Assembly (NCBI GenBank): GCA_047967505.1
Contig: CM106538.1
Length of the DNA: 64,000 nucleotides
Origin: Dipteris shenzhenensis
Lineage: Eukaryota; Polypodiophyta; Polypodiopsida; Gleicheniales
Direction: 5' to 3' (one strand)
Shown here: positions 21,600 through 33,597 of the stretch, one piece after another
Position numbering within the stretch: position 1 is the first letter of the stretch
Layout: the number at the start of each line of letters is the position of its first letter
The notes under the pieces: model-generated
Databases searched by the model: none
Told to the model about the DNA's origin: nothing
Seen by the model: the letters and a program-made list of their open reading frames with translations, nothing else
Made by a program: the position numbers and the translations under genes

Positions 21600-24500
21600 T
21601 CAAGGATCTACCTTCTTCTTTTCTTTTGTTCCATATTGAAGGCAAGTTTAACTTTTGACAATAATTTTTTTTCTAGATTTGCAACCTTTGAAGTATACCT
21701 CTAAAAAACCATTGAAATACTTCTTTGAGACTTCCTCCATGCAAACCCATGTCTGATAATACTTTTTCTAAGCGGACCAATACCCAACTGAAATGTTTTC
21801 TGTAGTAGACGTGAATCAATATCCTTTCATTTGTCTCACATTGGGTTTCATCCTACGACATGCAACAAAAATAAGTTTTAAATTTATCAAAAGAAAACAC
21901 AATCATAACAATAATAATTGACAAAAAAAAATATTTGCATTTCATTATTGCACTTACCAATAAAGGTGGTCATGTCTAGCACATTTATCATTGATGACAC
22001 TCATTATTGCCCCGGAATGCAAGTCTAAATGAAAAATTATGACACACCAAAGCGTTGTCGTCATAATTGACATGAACTGGTCAAGAAGACTCATTAGTTC
22101 TTTTGCTTTGTAAGGGACCTCATCAAAGGTGGATCCATGAACATTAAATACATATGGTATGTCTGCAGTGATCAACATGTACTCATTCTTTGAAACTATC
22201 TTTGACAATTCATTGCAATCTCCATTGAGCACAGAATAAAAGTTTGGTGGATGATTTTTCCCCTTGTCAAACTCTAACATGTCATCACTAACAGTGATAG
22301 ATGGTTGTCAAGTTTGATGCTCTTTTTTTTTTGCAGCCCGCCGGTCAATCAATTGCTTAAAGCTTGCAGGCATCATACTACTCTTAGATCCCTCCTTGCT
22401 TCATTTTTAAAGGTGGTTGTCAACATAACAGCTCAATATTTTGAACATTGCAAATCTAGAATTCCAAAGAAAAATTCCATTAACATATATGTATACCAAA
22501 TTTGACATACCATGCTTTTGAATACATTGAAATATGGAGCCAAGGTCTCCATCCTACTGCTCTCTGGATACTGCTCCTGAACAACATCCCAATTCGGCAT
22601 GTTCAATTGCCGGATCATTGCTTCTTGCATTCTCATGTATATTTTATGCCTGCATTGAAAATACATGTATAATTCATCTCACATTTATAGTTGAAACAAA
22701 GTCTATAGAAACATTATTTGTAAAGAGATTAATGTAAAATCAAGGAGAGACATGATGCAAAGGAGAGAAGTTTACTTACTCATTAAATTCATTGCCCATT
22801 TCATCTAAAGAGAGATCCCTAAACACCACTCTGCCAAGCACAGACTTAATTATAATCTCATCATTATTTCCCTACATGCTCTTCCATGATGTGGCTCTAA
22901 TCTCTTCAGGTAATGCCTTCAAGGTCTGGGCTTCTTTCTTGACTTCTTAGGTATGATTTTTCCCTGCCCTTTGATTTCAAAATTCTCCCACTTTAAAAAA
23001 ATTGCATTTATCTGATCCCAAACTTCTCCACTACGAAATGCAATTTGAAACATCCCGTCCCCTGATTTAAAGCTATCACTTGGCCTTAACGGATCTTTAA
23101 TTATTGCGAAAATCCCAGTATCATTCAACAAAGACAAGCGGAACTCTGGAGTGATCAAAGAACGATCCTCTTTGAGTTTGGTAATGAACTCATTGTGATA
23201 GAAACGAACCTGTTCTATCCAAGACATGGACTTCCTATAGTAATTGTCGTTATTGTGATCAAAAGCCAGTAAGTTCCTTATCAGTCAGACCAGCATAAAG
23301 TGTACAATTACATGTCTTGTAATGAGAGTTGCGAGGAAACTCAATATTGAACTGCCTTTTTGTGTCTGCTAAATGGGAACCTCCAAGAATAAAGTAGTTA
23401 TAATCATTTTCTTTCTAGCAATCAAAAGATGCCTTGTCAAGAAAATCTTTTTGATCCATGAGCACAATGAAGTTTACAACTTGTGCATGCGGATTTTCCT
23501 TCATTCTTGTCTTCAAATTTGCAATATGTAAAGGATTTATTGAATGCACCTCAAATGGCTGAAGGCCAGTGCCAGGATCAATAGGAGGTCTAATAACATG
23601 ATCAATGTGCAAGAAGAAAGTCTGTCGATCCACAATGTTATTTTGTTGTACCTTTTCACAGACTCTATTTTGAAATGTATCTCAGGTGCCATCTCCAATG
23701 TCAGCTCCTGGTACTTGTAGCTCACCATTCATTGGGATTTCAATGATATCACATGGGCTTGTACTCTCCTTTTTGGAGCCTTTGATCCTGGTTTACTCCA
23801 TTTTTTCCATTGCCAGTCCTCAATAACATCCTCATAAGGCCTGGAGGAACCACACTTGTAGCCAATAGAGGTTGTTTTTGAGGGACTGGTGCGCTCAAAC
23901 CATGCCCACTTGGGGGTGCACTCAATCCATGATGGCATGAAAGAGAAGGTTCTTTCAATCCATGTAAACCTGCGAAAGCTCTTAATCCATGTGTACTAGA
24001 GCCAAAATTTTGAGCTTCAACATGGGAAAATCCCTTTCCTTTTGACTTTGAAGAACCTATTGGTTTGATTGGTGATGTTGCAGTATCATCTTCCTCATAA
24101 CCGTCCTTTCTATGCTCCTCTGAATCACTATTGGAAGTTGATACCTCAATCTCCTCGATTATTTCATAAACCTCCACAATTTGATTTGTCAAGTGATAAA
24201 TAAGATCTTGGACACACAAAACAAAACTGAATCTCTCATAGTATTAAAAAAGAAATTACATAAACATAGAAAATTAGAAATTACATATGGATAGTAACTA
24301 ACCTTCCCTTCATCTTTGATTTGTTTTAATTATTCCGCTACAGTGGGTGGAGTAACATCTTTCAAAGAGAACTTCTCTTCCATAACAATACAAACAATAG
24401 GATTCTTATTGTTATCAATCCCAAGCATTTCAACACTTTCCTCATTGGACTCACTTCTTGCAATATCTTTGATCTTTATTATTGGCTTAAAAACTAATCT

Positions 24501-24821
24501 TCCAGTGTGAAGTGTCTTTGGAAGCAACAAAGTCATCTCATCCGTATTAATGTCAACTTTGATGGTCCATTTTGAATCTATGTTATTGTGTACCACTATG
24601 TCCCATAATTTTTGAATTTGCAACAAACCTTCATCAAAAGGAGCAGGAACATCATAAATCTACTGAAGCTATTGCACCTCAAGACTTGTATCCTTGGTAC
24701 TTTTCTTTGGTTCCTTGGTGCCTTTCTTTTCCAACCTTATCTTTTCTATCCTAGTGGAAGCATCCTCCAATATGGGCTTTCCAAAGACACATATTTCTCC
24801 AAAATTTTGTTTGTTCGACAT
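21600..24821 (-). pseudogene. Multi-exon gene with ParB-like and DNA-methyltransferase-like regions
   Basis: Start chosen at 24821 (MSNKQNFGEICVFGKP). The N-terminal third (24.8-23.7 kb) is charged and serine-rich. A ParB-type block follows at about 23590-23220: glqPFEVHSINPLHIANLK, then YFILGGSHLA, then LYAGLTDKEL, then after a 1-nt frameshift LAFDHNNDNYYRKSMS. ParB and sulfiredoxin-like folds have such a 'GG-H' turn with a following 'dHN' box. A methyltransferase-like block is at 22225-22075: VLNGDCNEL, then ITADIPYVF, which resembles the 'GDcle..L' and DPPY motif IV of amino-methyltransferases with Pro to Ile in the second position. The exon ends at 21956 in a GT donor (GGTAAGT), and a next exon begins near 21850. 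Frameshifts and a few stops indicate decay. Domain naming is by eye and is inference. Confidence 0.45.
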
Positions 24822-25167
24822 GATACCTACAAAAGACATAAACAATGTCAAAATATTTATGATATCATGTTGAGAATATCTCAAGTTGAAAAAAACAAAA
24901 ACTAATACAACAAGTTTGATGGTTTCTAAAAAGAGTTTGAGCTTCTAACATAGACATTCTTCATGGAAAAGGATCTCGCCATGCTTATTATTGACACATG
25001 ATTTTGGCTGGCTTTATAGATAGAAATATTGCTTCCAACTAGAGAAGAAAAAACAAAAAAGGATGAAAAGAAACAACACTACAATTCAAAAACAACAAAA
25101 TTATGGCCAAAATGCCTCTCTCTCTCTCTCTCTCTCTCTCAAATTTAATTAAAAACCACTAAGAAAC

Positions 25168-27551
25168 TATTGGAACTTGGGGAGAGAGGAGAGCTTCATC
25201 ATGGAGGTGAGTGAGAACACATGAGATATTCAAATGGGTGTTCCATTCATTGTGAGAGGGAAGTCCTTCTTTTATAGAAATGGAGAGAGGGTGTCCTAAA
25301 TCAATGGCACCTCTCCTACATAAATGGAGGTAGCTGCTAAATCATAGGAACTCCACAATCATAGGCACCACCCCACCTTTGCATTACATCATCACCTCTG
25401 TCATGGTATATGGCACTAGGTGTGCCTCTTCTACACACACACACAACCATATGACTGCTAGTGGATGCACACATGCACCTAGCAAGCCCTTGATCACATA
25501 TATCCCAACACACTCCCCCTTAAGGGTTTGCCTCTTGCTATGTCAAGGATACATCTAGTCATGTAGTTTCTCATGCCATCTCATAGTGGTCAAGGATAAA
25601 TCTATGGCTAGGATCTCATGCTAGAAAAGGTGCCCAAGGTTCAAGGTTTACAAAAATGGTATAGGACCCCCCCAAATGGTTCTCTCTTCCATGTACAAGG
25701 ATTAATCATAGGCCTTTGTGTGGACCTAGTTTCTCATGTCTGCAGGAGGTACCATGGGAGCAAACACACATCACATGGCCTACATCATATGGTGACCAGA
25801 GGTGATTTACAAAATACAAAACACATAACATTCTTTTTGGAGTACTATTTCACGCAGAGAACCTCAAAAATTAACCAAGTGATGATAAATAAAATTCAAA
25901 AGACAAAGTGCTCAAAAGGCATAGTCTTTATCTTCTACCACAAAGTTTGATTATTCATTTGTTGATGGAGTCTTTCCTTCGGCAAGATTTTCTTTGTTGT
26001 TGATGTAGCTCTTCTTCACATGGAATGCTTAATTCTCTTGGGAGTCATTCCTCTCCTCTTCTTGGGCTTGTCTCTTGGAGAGCAGCTGTAGAGAAAACCT
26101 TTTTAGGTGGCAATACTCCATAGTATGATTGGGTACTCCACAGAAGGCACATATCTTTTTCTTGGTGTTCATCTTGATGAAATATTCACAATTACAGGGC
26201 TTTACTCTCATTCTAGGCTTCTTTTGGAATGCTTTCCTCTGCAATACATAATCAATGTTAGAAAAACAATATGATGAAGGCATATTGGGAAGGTCTTACC
26301 ACTAATGTGGCAGTGTCTAGTCCCTTACAAAGAAGTCTCCTTCTCCACAAGTATAATTGGTTGGAGAGACAATTAGATACCCCAAACTCTTAGAATATAG
26401 GAAATACAGTGTCTATTGCTTCAAAAAATAGCATTCAAGCATATTCAAATTTTAAATGCATATTGAGCATTTACCAAAACTATCAAACTACAAGACAGTG
26501 CTTCAGAGATAAGAGTAAAAAATGCCTTAGATCACTTCCAATGGTCAAAAATCCAAAAGAACAAAGATAACTGAGATAATAATGAAACTTTCTAGCATCT
26601 AACCATATTCAATGGTTCATCTTAGAAGTAGATTTCACTGTTACCCCAAAATTGAGCAGTTTGAAATTGGAGGGTACAATTGAAGCTGAAGAGAAAAGCT
26701 TTGAGAGGGCTTTCAAAGGCAAATGGAAGCTCTTACCGAGGACTACTTCCAATAGAGAGGATTGCCAAAAAATGCGCAACATTGCTCATGACAGTAGCGC
26801 CTTCTCCGACTGGTCTTTTGCTTGTTTCTCCTTATTCTGGCAAGAATTTGAGCTCAAATTTCATGAGCAGCAAGCTCATAGTGTTGCCCACCCATAGCTA
26901 AGAGGAATTGGTGAAATATCGCATCTGTAGGTGGAATTGCTTGAAAGTTTGGCAAGGAGAGATCGTGTCGGCACAAGCTATAGAGGGCATCCTCTCTAAT
27001 TTCTTGGTGTCAAAGGTGTGCCCCAAGTAGAGGAAACTTCAACTCATAGGGCTCTGGGAATGGTCTCATAATTGAGGAGAACAGAGCTAAGCAAAATCTG
27101 GAGAGAAAGAGGGCAAAAATGAAGAAGGTGGAGGGTGGAGAAGAAGTTGATGAGGTGGCATATTGAAGCTACAATGGGCTAGGGACTCAGGGAGGCTATG
27201 ATACCAAATGTTGGAACTTGGGGACAGAGGAGAGCTTCATCATGGAGTTGAGTGAGAAGACATGAGATATTCAAATGGGTGTTCTATTCATTGTGAGAGG
27301 GAAGTCCCTCTTTTATAGAAATGGAGAGAGGGTGTCCTAAACCAATGGCACCTCTCCTACATCAATGGAGGTAGCTCCTAAATCATAGGAACTCCATAAT
27401 CATAGGCACCACCCCATGTAGGGGCCTTTGCATTACATCATCACCTATGTCATGGTCTATGGCACTAAGTGTGCCTCTTCTACGCACACACACACAACCA
27501 TATGACTGCACACATGCACCTAGCAAGCCCTTGATCACATATATCCCAATA
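25168..27551 (-). mobile_element. Short non-autonomous LTR retrotransposon, minus strand
   Basis: Two 343-bp LTRs, 25168-25510 and 27209-27551, enclose about 1.7 kb. On the coding strand they begin TGTTGGGATATATGTGATC (the 5' copy begins TATTGGG). The target-site duplication GAAAC is perfect (25163-25167 and 27552-27556). The primer binding site reads TTTGGTATCATAGCC next to the 5' LTR, and AAGGGGGAGTG is the polypurine tract by the 3' LTR. The only protein trace is a gag zinc knuckle. The leader next to the 5' LTR matches the leader of the plus-strand element at 28138-31673, so both belong to one family. No pol gene is present. Confidence 0.9.
26029..26283 (-). pseudogene. gag zinc-knuckle fragment
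   Basis: An 84-codon frame contains CAFCGVPNHTMEYC, a perfect C-x2-C-x4-H-x4-C retroviral-type zinc knuckle that binds nucleic acid in gag proteins, in a Lys/Arg-rich setting. It is the C-terminal remnant of the gag gene of the element at 25168-27551. Confidence 0.7.
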
Positions 27552-27639
27552 GAAACAACTTCATAATTTCAAGATAAAACTCTGTTTTTTAATATAAAAT
27601 CGTTCAAAAAATAATAAAATTTCACCAAAAAATTTTTCT

Positions 27640-27697
27640 CCCTCTCTCCAACAATCCCTCTCTCCCTCTCCCTAATTCTCTCTCTCCCTCCCTCCCT

Positions 27698-27737
<40 letters not shown>

Positions 27738-27866
27738 ACTCCCTCTTTGTCTCTCCCTAATTCTCTCCCTATCTCTCCCTCTCCCTCTCCCCCTAACTCT
27801 CTCTCCTCTCTCCCTCTCCCTATCTCTCCCTCTCCCTCTCTCACTAATTCTCTCTCCTCTCCATAG
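27640..27866. repeat. (CT)n / CCCTCTCC low-complexity tract
   Basis: Almost pure pyrimidine on the plus strand, with TCTCCCTAATTCTCTC repeated several times. It sits immediately before the palindrome array. Confidence 0.85.
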
Positions 27867-27874
27867 GCTAGAGC

Positions 27875-28115
27875 CCCCGTTGATGATATCATCGATTGGG
27901 TGTCGGGTCGATGATATCATCGACGAGATAGAAGCCCCATCAATGATATCATCGATTGGTTAAGCACCGGGTTGATGATATCATTGACGGGCTAGCAACC
28001 CATTGATGATATCATTGATTGAGCAAACTGCCCATCGATAATATCATCGATGGGCTTCAAGCCCATCAATTATATCATCGATCGGGCGAGATCTCGTCGA
28101 TGATATCATCGATTG
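27875..28115. repeat. Array of eight phased palindromes, ~31.4-bp period
   Basis: Eight copies of a TCGATGATATCATCGA-like 16-bp palindrome have GATATC-type centres beginning at 27885, 27913, 27945, 27977, 28008, 28040, 28071 and 28103. Spacings are 28, 32, 32, 31, 32, 31 and 32 bp. Several arms vary (TTGATGATATCATTGA and so on) yet stay close to self-complementary. Linkers (GGGC, AGCCC, GGGTGTCGGG) are GC-richer and less alike. It ends 22 bp before the LTR of the element at 28138. Confidence 0.9.
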
Positions 28116-28369
28116 GGAAAGAAGTCAACTCCCTTTATGTTGGGATAAGTGTGATCAAGGGCTTGCTCTATGGTGCATGTGTGCATCTAGGGGAGTCACA
28201 TGTGTGTGTGTGTATGTTGTACAGGCACATCAAGTGCTATGATGTGTCTAGTGTGTGACCTAAGTGATGATGTAAGCCAAAGGCCCCCACATGGGAGGTT
28301 CCTTTGATTTAGGCCAGTCCCACTGATGTAGGGGCTGATTGCCACTGATATAGGGGAGGTGCCTACACC

Positions 28370-29447
28370 ATCCTCTCTTTCTATAAAATGGAGGTCATTC
28401 TTTCATTCTAATAACAATGGATTTTGCCTCACTTGTGCTCTCACTCTTTGTGCAATGATGCATCTCTTCTACCCCACACTCCTCTACATTTGGTATCAGA
28501 GCCTCCTTGAGTCCCTAGCCCATTGTAGCTTCAATTTTCCACCTCATCATCTTCTTCTCCACCCTCCATCTTCTTCATCATTTTCGCCCTCTTTCTCTCC
28601 AAATTTTGCTTAGCTCCATTCTCGTCCATTAAATGACCATTCCTAGAGCCCTTTGAGTTGAAGTTTTCTCTACTTAGGGCGCACCTTTGACACCGAGCAA
28701 TTAGGGAGAGATGCCCTCTACAACCCATGCCGACGTGATCTCTGCTCGATGAACTTTCAAGCAATTCTGCCTACTGATGCAATATTTAGCCAATTCCTCT
28801 TAGCCACACGTGGGCAACACTATGAGCTTGATGCTCATGAATTTTGAGCTCAAATGTGTGCGGGAATAAGGAGAAACAAGCAAAAGACCTGTCAGATAAG
28901 GCACTACCATCCTCTCTTTCTATAAAATGGAGGTCATTCCTTCATTCTAATAACAATGGATTTTGCCTTACTTGTGCTCTCACTCTTTGTGCCATGATGC
29001 ATCTCTTCTACCCCACACTCCTCTACATTTGGTATGAGAGCCTCCTTGAGTCCCTAGCCCATTGTAGCTTCAATATGCCACCTCATCATCTTCTTCTCCA
29101 CCCTCCACCTTCTTCTTTAATTTTGCCCTCTTTCTCTCTAGATTTTGCTTAGCTCCATTCTCGTCCATTATGAGACCATTCCGAGAGCCCTCTAAGTTGA
29201 AGTTTCCTCTACTTGGGGTGCACCTTTGACACCAAGCAATTAGAGAGCGATGCCCTCTATAGCTCATGCCGACATGATCTCTCCTTGCCAAACTTTCAAG
29301 CAATTCCACCTACTGATGCAATATTTCACCAATTCCTCTTAGCCATAGGTGGATGACACTATGAGCTTGCTGCTCATGAAATTTGAGCTCAAATTCTTGC
29401 CAAAATAAGGAGAAACAAGCAAAAGACCAATCGGAGAAGGTGCTACT
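28370..29447 (+). repeat. 539-bp tandem duplication of LTR end, PBS and leader
   Basis: CCTCTCTTTCTATAAAATGG begins at 28372 and again at 28911. The match continues through the LTR end, a second primer-binding-like site (TTTGGTATGAGAGCC near 29029) and the leader text up to AAACAAGCAAAAGACC. The element therefore carries two TATA-U5-PBS modules in tandem. Confidence 0.85.
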
Positions 29448-30143
29448 GTTATGAGCAATGTTGCGCGTTTTTTTGACAATCCTCTCTGTTAGAAATAGTC
29501 CTCAGTAAGAGCTTCCATTTTCCTTTGAAAGTCCTCTCAAATATTTTCTCTTCAACTTCAATTGCACCCTCCCATTTTAGACTACTCGATTTGGGGGAAA
29601 CAGTGATATCTACTTCTACTGTGAACCATTAAACATGGTTAAGTGCTAGAAAGTTTCATTATTATGTGAGTAATCTTTGGGCTTTTGGATGCTTTCTCAT
29701 TTGAAGTGATCTAAAGAATTTTTGAGCTTCATCTTTGGAGCACTGTCCTAAATTTTTTACAGTTTTTTTGAAAATTTGATGCTAGAGTAAATGCTATGTT
29801 GATGCTTGAGGATTGAAGTAATGCCAAATTTTAGTTTAAATAATGTATTTTCAGTTTGAAATTTAGTTATAACTGACCTTGTGTCAAAATGCCAAGCTCT
29901 GAGGGATCTTCAAATGATAAACACTTGAAGAAGACTACAAGAAGGACAATATTCAAAGCGAAGAAGACCCCAGCCAAGAAACTCTAGGATAAGCCAACAA
30001 GGTATGAGTATGCTAAACAATTAGGACTCTTTGAATTTATCTCTAGCAATCTACATTTGTATGGTGAGGGAGATTTATTTGCTCCACAAGATTAGTCATT
30101 TTGTAAGAGAGTAGACACTGCCTGATAAAGGTAAGACCCTCTC

Positions 30144-31001
30144 ATGGCTACTTATAAAATTGACATGTTAAATGGCCAAGGATTCCATACTTGGCAGATG
30201 AAGATAAAGTTTATGCTTATGAAGGAGAATCTATGGGACTTAGTCAAAGAAGGAACTCAAACCTCTTAGGAAGGTGAATCAACTACAACAAAAGGTAAAG
30301 GAAAAGCCACTGACTGTACTTCTACACTTGCAGATGCAAAGAGAATTGAGAAATCCTATGCCATCATTGCATTAGGTTTGGGTGATGACTATGTACACCA
30401 CATCTCAGATTTGGAATCCCCTTTTGAAGCATGGCACAAGTTAGATATATTGTTTGGTGCTAGCTCTCATACTTCCAAATTAAATCTAAAAATTAAGTTC
30501 TTTAAACTTAGAATGGAGGGAGATAATGTTGCTGCCCATGTCAACTCTATGAGAAGTATTCTGACACAACTAGCTTCAATTAATTCCCCTATCACTGAGG
30601 ATGATGCTATGGCAGTGCTTTTAAAGAGCATGCCTCAGGATTTTGACTATGTGGTTACTACTTTGAAGAATATACCTCAACCCTCATTAGAAGGCATCAT
30701 TAGTGCCTTACAAGAAGAGTCAAGGAAGAACAATTCAAGAGTGGGCAAAATGGATATAGAGGCATTTGCAGTGAGGTTTTCAAAGAGCAAGTACAAGTCT
30801 TGTAAACACTATGGGAAAAACAATCACCTTGAGAAGGATTGTTATAGAATCAACCCTTGCTCATATTGTGGAAAGAATAATCACTCTGAAAAGTTTTGCA
30901 ATGAGAAAAAGAGGACTATGTCAAATATGGTTGAAGAGAGAAGTCCATCAGCAAAAGAAGCATCTTACTTTGTGGTAGAAGACAAGGATTTTTCCTTTTG
31001 A
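30144..31001 (+). pseudogene. gag polyprotein of TR-GAG-like element
   Basis: The start at 30144 (MATYKIDMLNGQGFHTWQMK) opens a frame of 285 codons with one TAG at about 30268, where Gln is likely. Residues about 1-200 follow the UBN2/gag-polypeptide pattern of copia-type gags (LGLGDDYVHHIS, FKLRMEGDNVAAHVNSM, LLKSMPQDFDYVV). Two tandem zinc knuckles close the protein: CKHYGKNNHLEKDC (second Cys replaced by Tyr) and an intact CSYCGKNNHSEKFC. Gag packages the RNA in virus-like particles. Apart from the single stop the frame is open, which makes this one of the better preserved coding regions in the window. Confidence 0.85.
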
Positions 31002-31368
31002 CCAACTTGTCTTTGAATTTTTTTATATCATCACTTGGTCAAATTTTGAGGTTCTCTGCCTGGAGTAGTACTCCAAAAAGAATGTCATATGTTTTGTCTT
31101 TTGTAAATCACCTCTGGTCACCATATGATGTAGGCCATGTGATATGTGTTTGGTCTATCCCATTTTTGTGAACCTTGACCCTTGGGCACCTTTGCTAGCA
31201 TGAGATCCTAGACATAGATTTATCCTTGACCACCATGGGATGGCATGAGAAACTATGAGACTAGATGTATCCTTGACATTGCAAGAGCCAAACCCTTGAG
31301 GGGGGGTATGTTGGGATAAGTGTGATCAAGGGCTTGCTCTATGGTGCATGTGTGCATCTAGAGGAGTC

Positions 31369-31405
<37 letters not shown>

Positions 31406-31673
31406 AGAGGCACATCCTGTGCTAAGATGTGTCTAGTGTGTGACCTAAGTGATGATGTAAGCCAAAGGCCCCCACATGGGAGGTTCCTTTGATTTAGGCT
31501 AGTCCCACTGATGTAGGGGCTGATTGCCCCTGATATAGGGGAGGTGTCTACACCATCCTCTCTTTCTATAAAATGGAGGTCATTCCTTCATTCTAATAAC
31601 AATGGATTTTGCCTCACTTGTGCTCTCACTCTTTGTGCCATGATGCATCTCTTCTACCCCACACTCCTTTACA

Positions 31674-32262
31674 CTTCAGTCCAAAAAGAAAAAAAGGATG
31701 CATGAGAATCAATGAGTGCATGAGAAGTGAAAAGCATACGTGCAGATATCAACTTTGTTAAGGGTAGGGGGAGAGATGGAGAGCTTATAGGGGTAGATGG
31801 TAGAGGGAGAGATGGAGAGGTTAGAGGGTTAAACATAGAGGGATTGAAAGCTTAGAGGGTAGAATATAGAGAAAGTTATTTTTAGAATTGTTTCTTACTA
31901 TTTAAGTATAGACTAGTAATCAAACCAATGTGTTTTCCAAAAAGCAAACATAAAGTAGTTTAAATCATATTCAATAAATTATATTGAAGCACACCTTAAA
32001 AGTCGATTTCATGACCGAATTAAAAATAAAAAACACTTAACCATAAGAAAATTGCACATACTTGGTGATTTCTTTGAACTCTTGGGCGTATTTTGCAAAT
32101 AATGAGACAAATGTGGGTATCTCATTGTTATAAAAAAAATTTTCTATTTTTAGAAATTTCTCTATGCTCAAAACCCTAATCCTAACCCTGAATTTTTTGG
32201 TGAGGCATATAATTTCCACCTTTCATTGTTGCATGGCACTTTTCTGGCATCCCCTTTGAAGC
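31674..32262. other. Non-genic stretch
   Basis: No gene seen. A purine-rich run at 31745-31875 repeats GGTAGAGGGAGAGATGGAGAG-type phrases. The remainder is A/T-rich. TGAAGCTTGCCAAAGTTC near 32257 leads into the next gene. Confidence 0.5.
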
Positions 32263-33393
32263 TTGCCAAAGTTCTACATGGGAGGTTCGTTTGACACTAC
32301 GTCTATCTCAATTTCTTCTTCTCATAGTTCCAAGGGCACTTCCTTTGCTACATTGGATGTATCTTGTACTAGTGGTGGAACCTCTTTTGCATTCTTGGAT
32401 GTGTCTCCTACTCCTTCATCTAAGAATGATGGTGGACATAGAAGCCCAAGTACTCATATCCATGGATTTGATCTTCCCATTGAAGAGAATGAAATAATAG
32501 ATGTCACCGCAAGCACGAGAGGTCAACAAGTGCTATCAGGTATGTGGTACATGTCTAATTTCATTCAATGGCTCTCCTTGTTTTGTTTTTCAAGCTAGAA
32601 ATTATTTCTTTCAAGGGACATCTAATCGAGATGGTTCTCAACAACTATCTTGGTTATCACAAAATGGGAAGTGGAATTCAATCTCGTTTATTGAGGAGAG
32701 ACTAAAGGGAAGACCAATGAATGTGGACTTCAAAAAGTCTAGCTACACAAGAGGGAGAGCTCGCATAATGCTAGACACTGCACATCTGAAAGAGACTTGC
32801 AATACTCTTTCTTGTAGCAGAATGTGCCTGGTCATTTTTGGGGTTGAAAAATTAAGAGTGTTACAACAAAATTATGTTCAAATGAATAAAGATGATCAAA
32901 ACTTTTATTTAGCATGGTCTGTAAGACCTAGGGAAAACAATATGATGAAAATTGTGTTTGAGTACTCATTCAGTTCAAGGATTGTTTGTTGTAAAGCATA
33001 TAGACTTGCACATTTTCTTGGCAATGAAAGGCTAAAAAGATTATAGGCCCGCCTCTATAAAGACCCCCACATTTGTACAACAAGACAAATGAGAGTGCCT
33101 AGATCAAATGGCAATATGGTATGCTTGTGGTTGCAAGACTTTGTGCAAAAACCTACCAAGGCTCTTCCAAATAGTGACCAATTGCACTTCCTGGATAATT
33201 TCTCCAAGCGTGAGATCCATTCCATGTACAAGGATGCCATGGCTACTACACGTGACGAGTACGTGACATACTAGAATTTTTGTAGGACTTGGAAGCATGA
33301 ATTCAACAACATGAATATACCAAAGCTTTGTCGCTTTGTGTGTGTGCCACATGCACGAATTTAAAGGCCTTGCATAATAGAAGTCAAGGACAC
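32263..33393 (+). pseudogene. DUF7869-like transposase gene, N-terminal part
   Basis: Reads MPKFYMGGSFDTTS, a Ser-rich leader, then after a probable short intron (GTATGTGG to TTTTCAAG, about 32538-32595) a conserved-looking block to 33043 (IVCCKAYRLAHFLGNERLKR). It continues as MVCLWLQDFV, then PNSDQLHFLDNFSK, then SMYKDAM, then a TAG where Ser or Gln is usual, then FCRTWKHEFNNMNIPKLCRF and finally, after a frameshift, CATCTNLK near 33345-33370. The order 'C-F-lG..rl', 'WL.dF', 'lp.....iy..Y', 'F...Wk..f', 'C..C..l' is that of a widespread uncharacterised eukaryotic transposase-like family, which I believe InterPro lists under DUF7869; the accession name is from memory. It stops at the left inverted repeat at 33394 and resumes at 48604. 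Confidence 0.6.
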
Positions 33394-33425
33394 ATTAGGG
33401 GAGAATTGGGGTCTCAAAAGGGCCT
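33394..33425 (+). repeat. Left terminal inverted repeat
   Basis: 32 bp, 30 of which match the reverse complement of 48481-48512. Homology ends sharply on both sides. Confidence 0.8.
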
Positions 33426-33597
33426 CATAAGGAATGGATTAGGGAATGCTTAGTGGGCTAATGCAAGGGGCTTGGAGGGTCCCAAAGAGGCCTAACCAGC
33501 CCAACCTAGGTGGGTTAAGCCCACATTTGAGCCCACCTCTTCCCCCATCAATGAGGGGAGGGGGCCACTTTTTGAAATTTGAATTTCAAAATTTGAA

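Larger units (their letters stand above)
28138..31673 (+). mobile_element. gag-only LTR retrotransposon (TR-GAG-like)
   Basis: LTRs 28138-28488 (351 bp) and 31309-31673 (365 bp) begin TGTTGGGATAAGTGTG and end CTCTACA or CTTTACA. The length difference lies mostly in an internal (TG)n. Flanks are CTTTA (28133-28137) and CTTCA (31674-31678), a one-mismatch target-site duplication. The primer binding site is TTTGGTATCAGAGCC at 28489, and the polypurine tract TTGAGGGGGGG ends just before 31309. The internal region codes only for gag; no protease, integrase or RT is visible, so mobility would need enzymes from another element. A TATA box CTATAAAA lies at 28381 in the LTR. Confidence 0.92.

Noticed and set aside
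27875-28115. CRISPR-like regularly spaced palindromes
   Set aside because: Nuclear plant DNA with introns and retrotransposons. The 'repeats' are degenerate, linkers are related to each other and only ~16 bp long, and no cas genes are present. Reported as a phased palindrome array instead.
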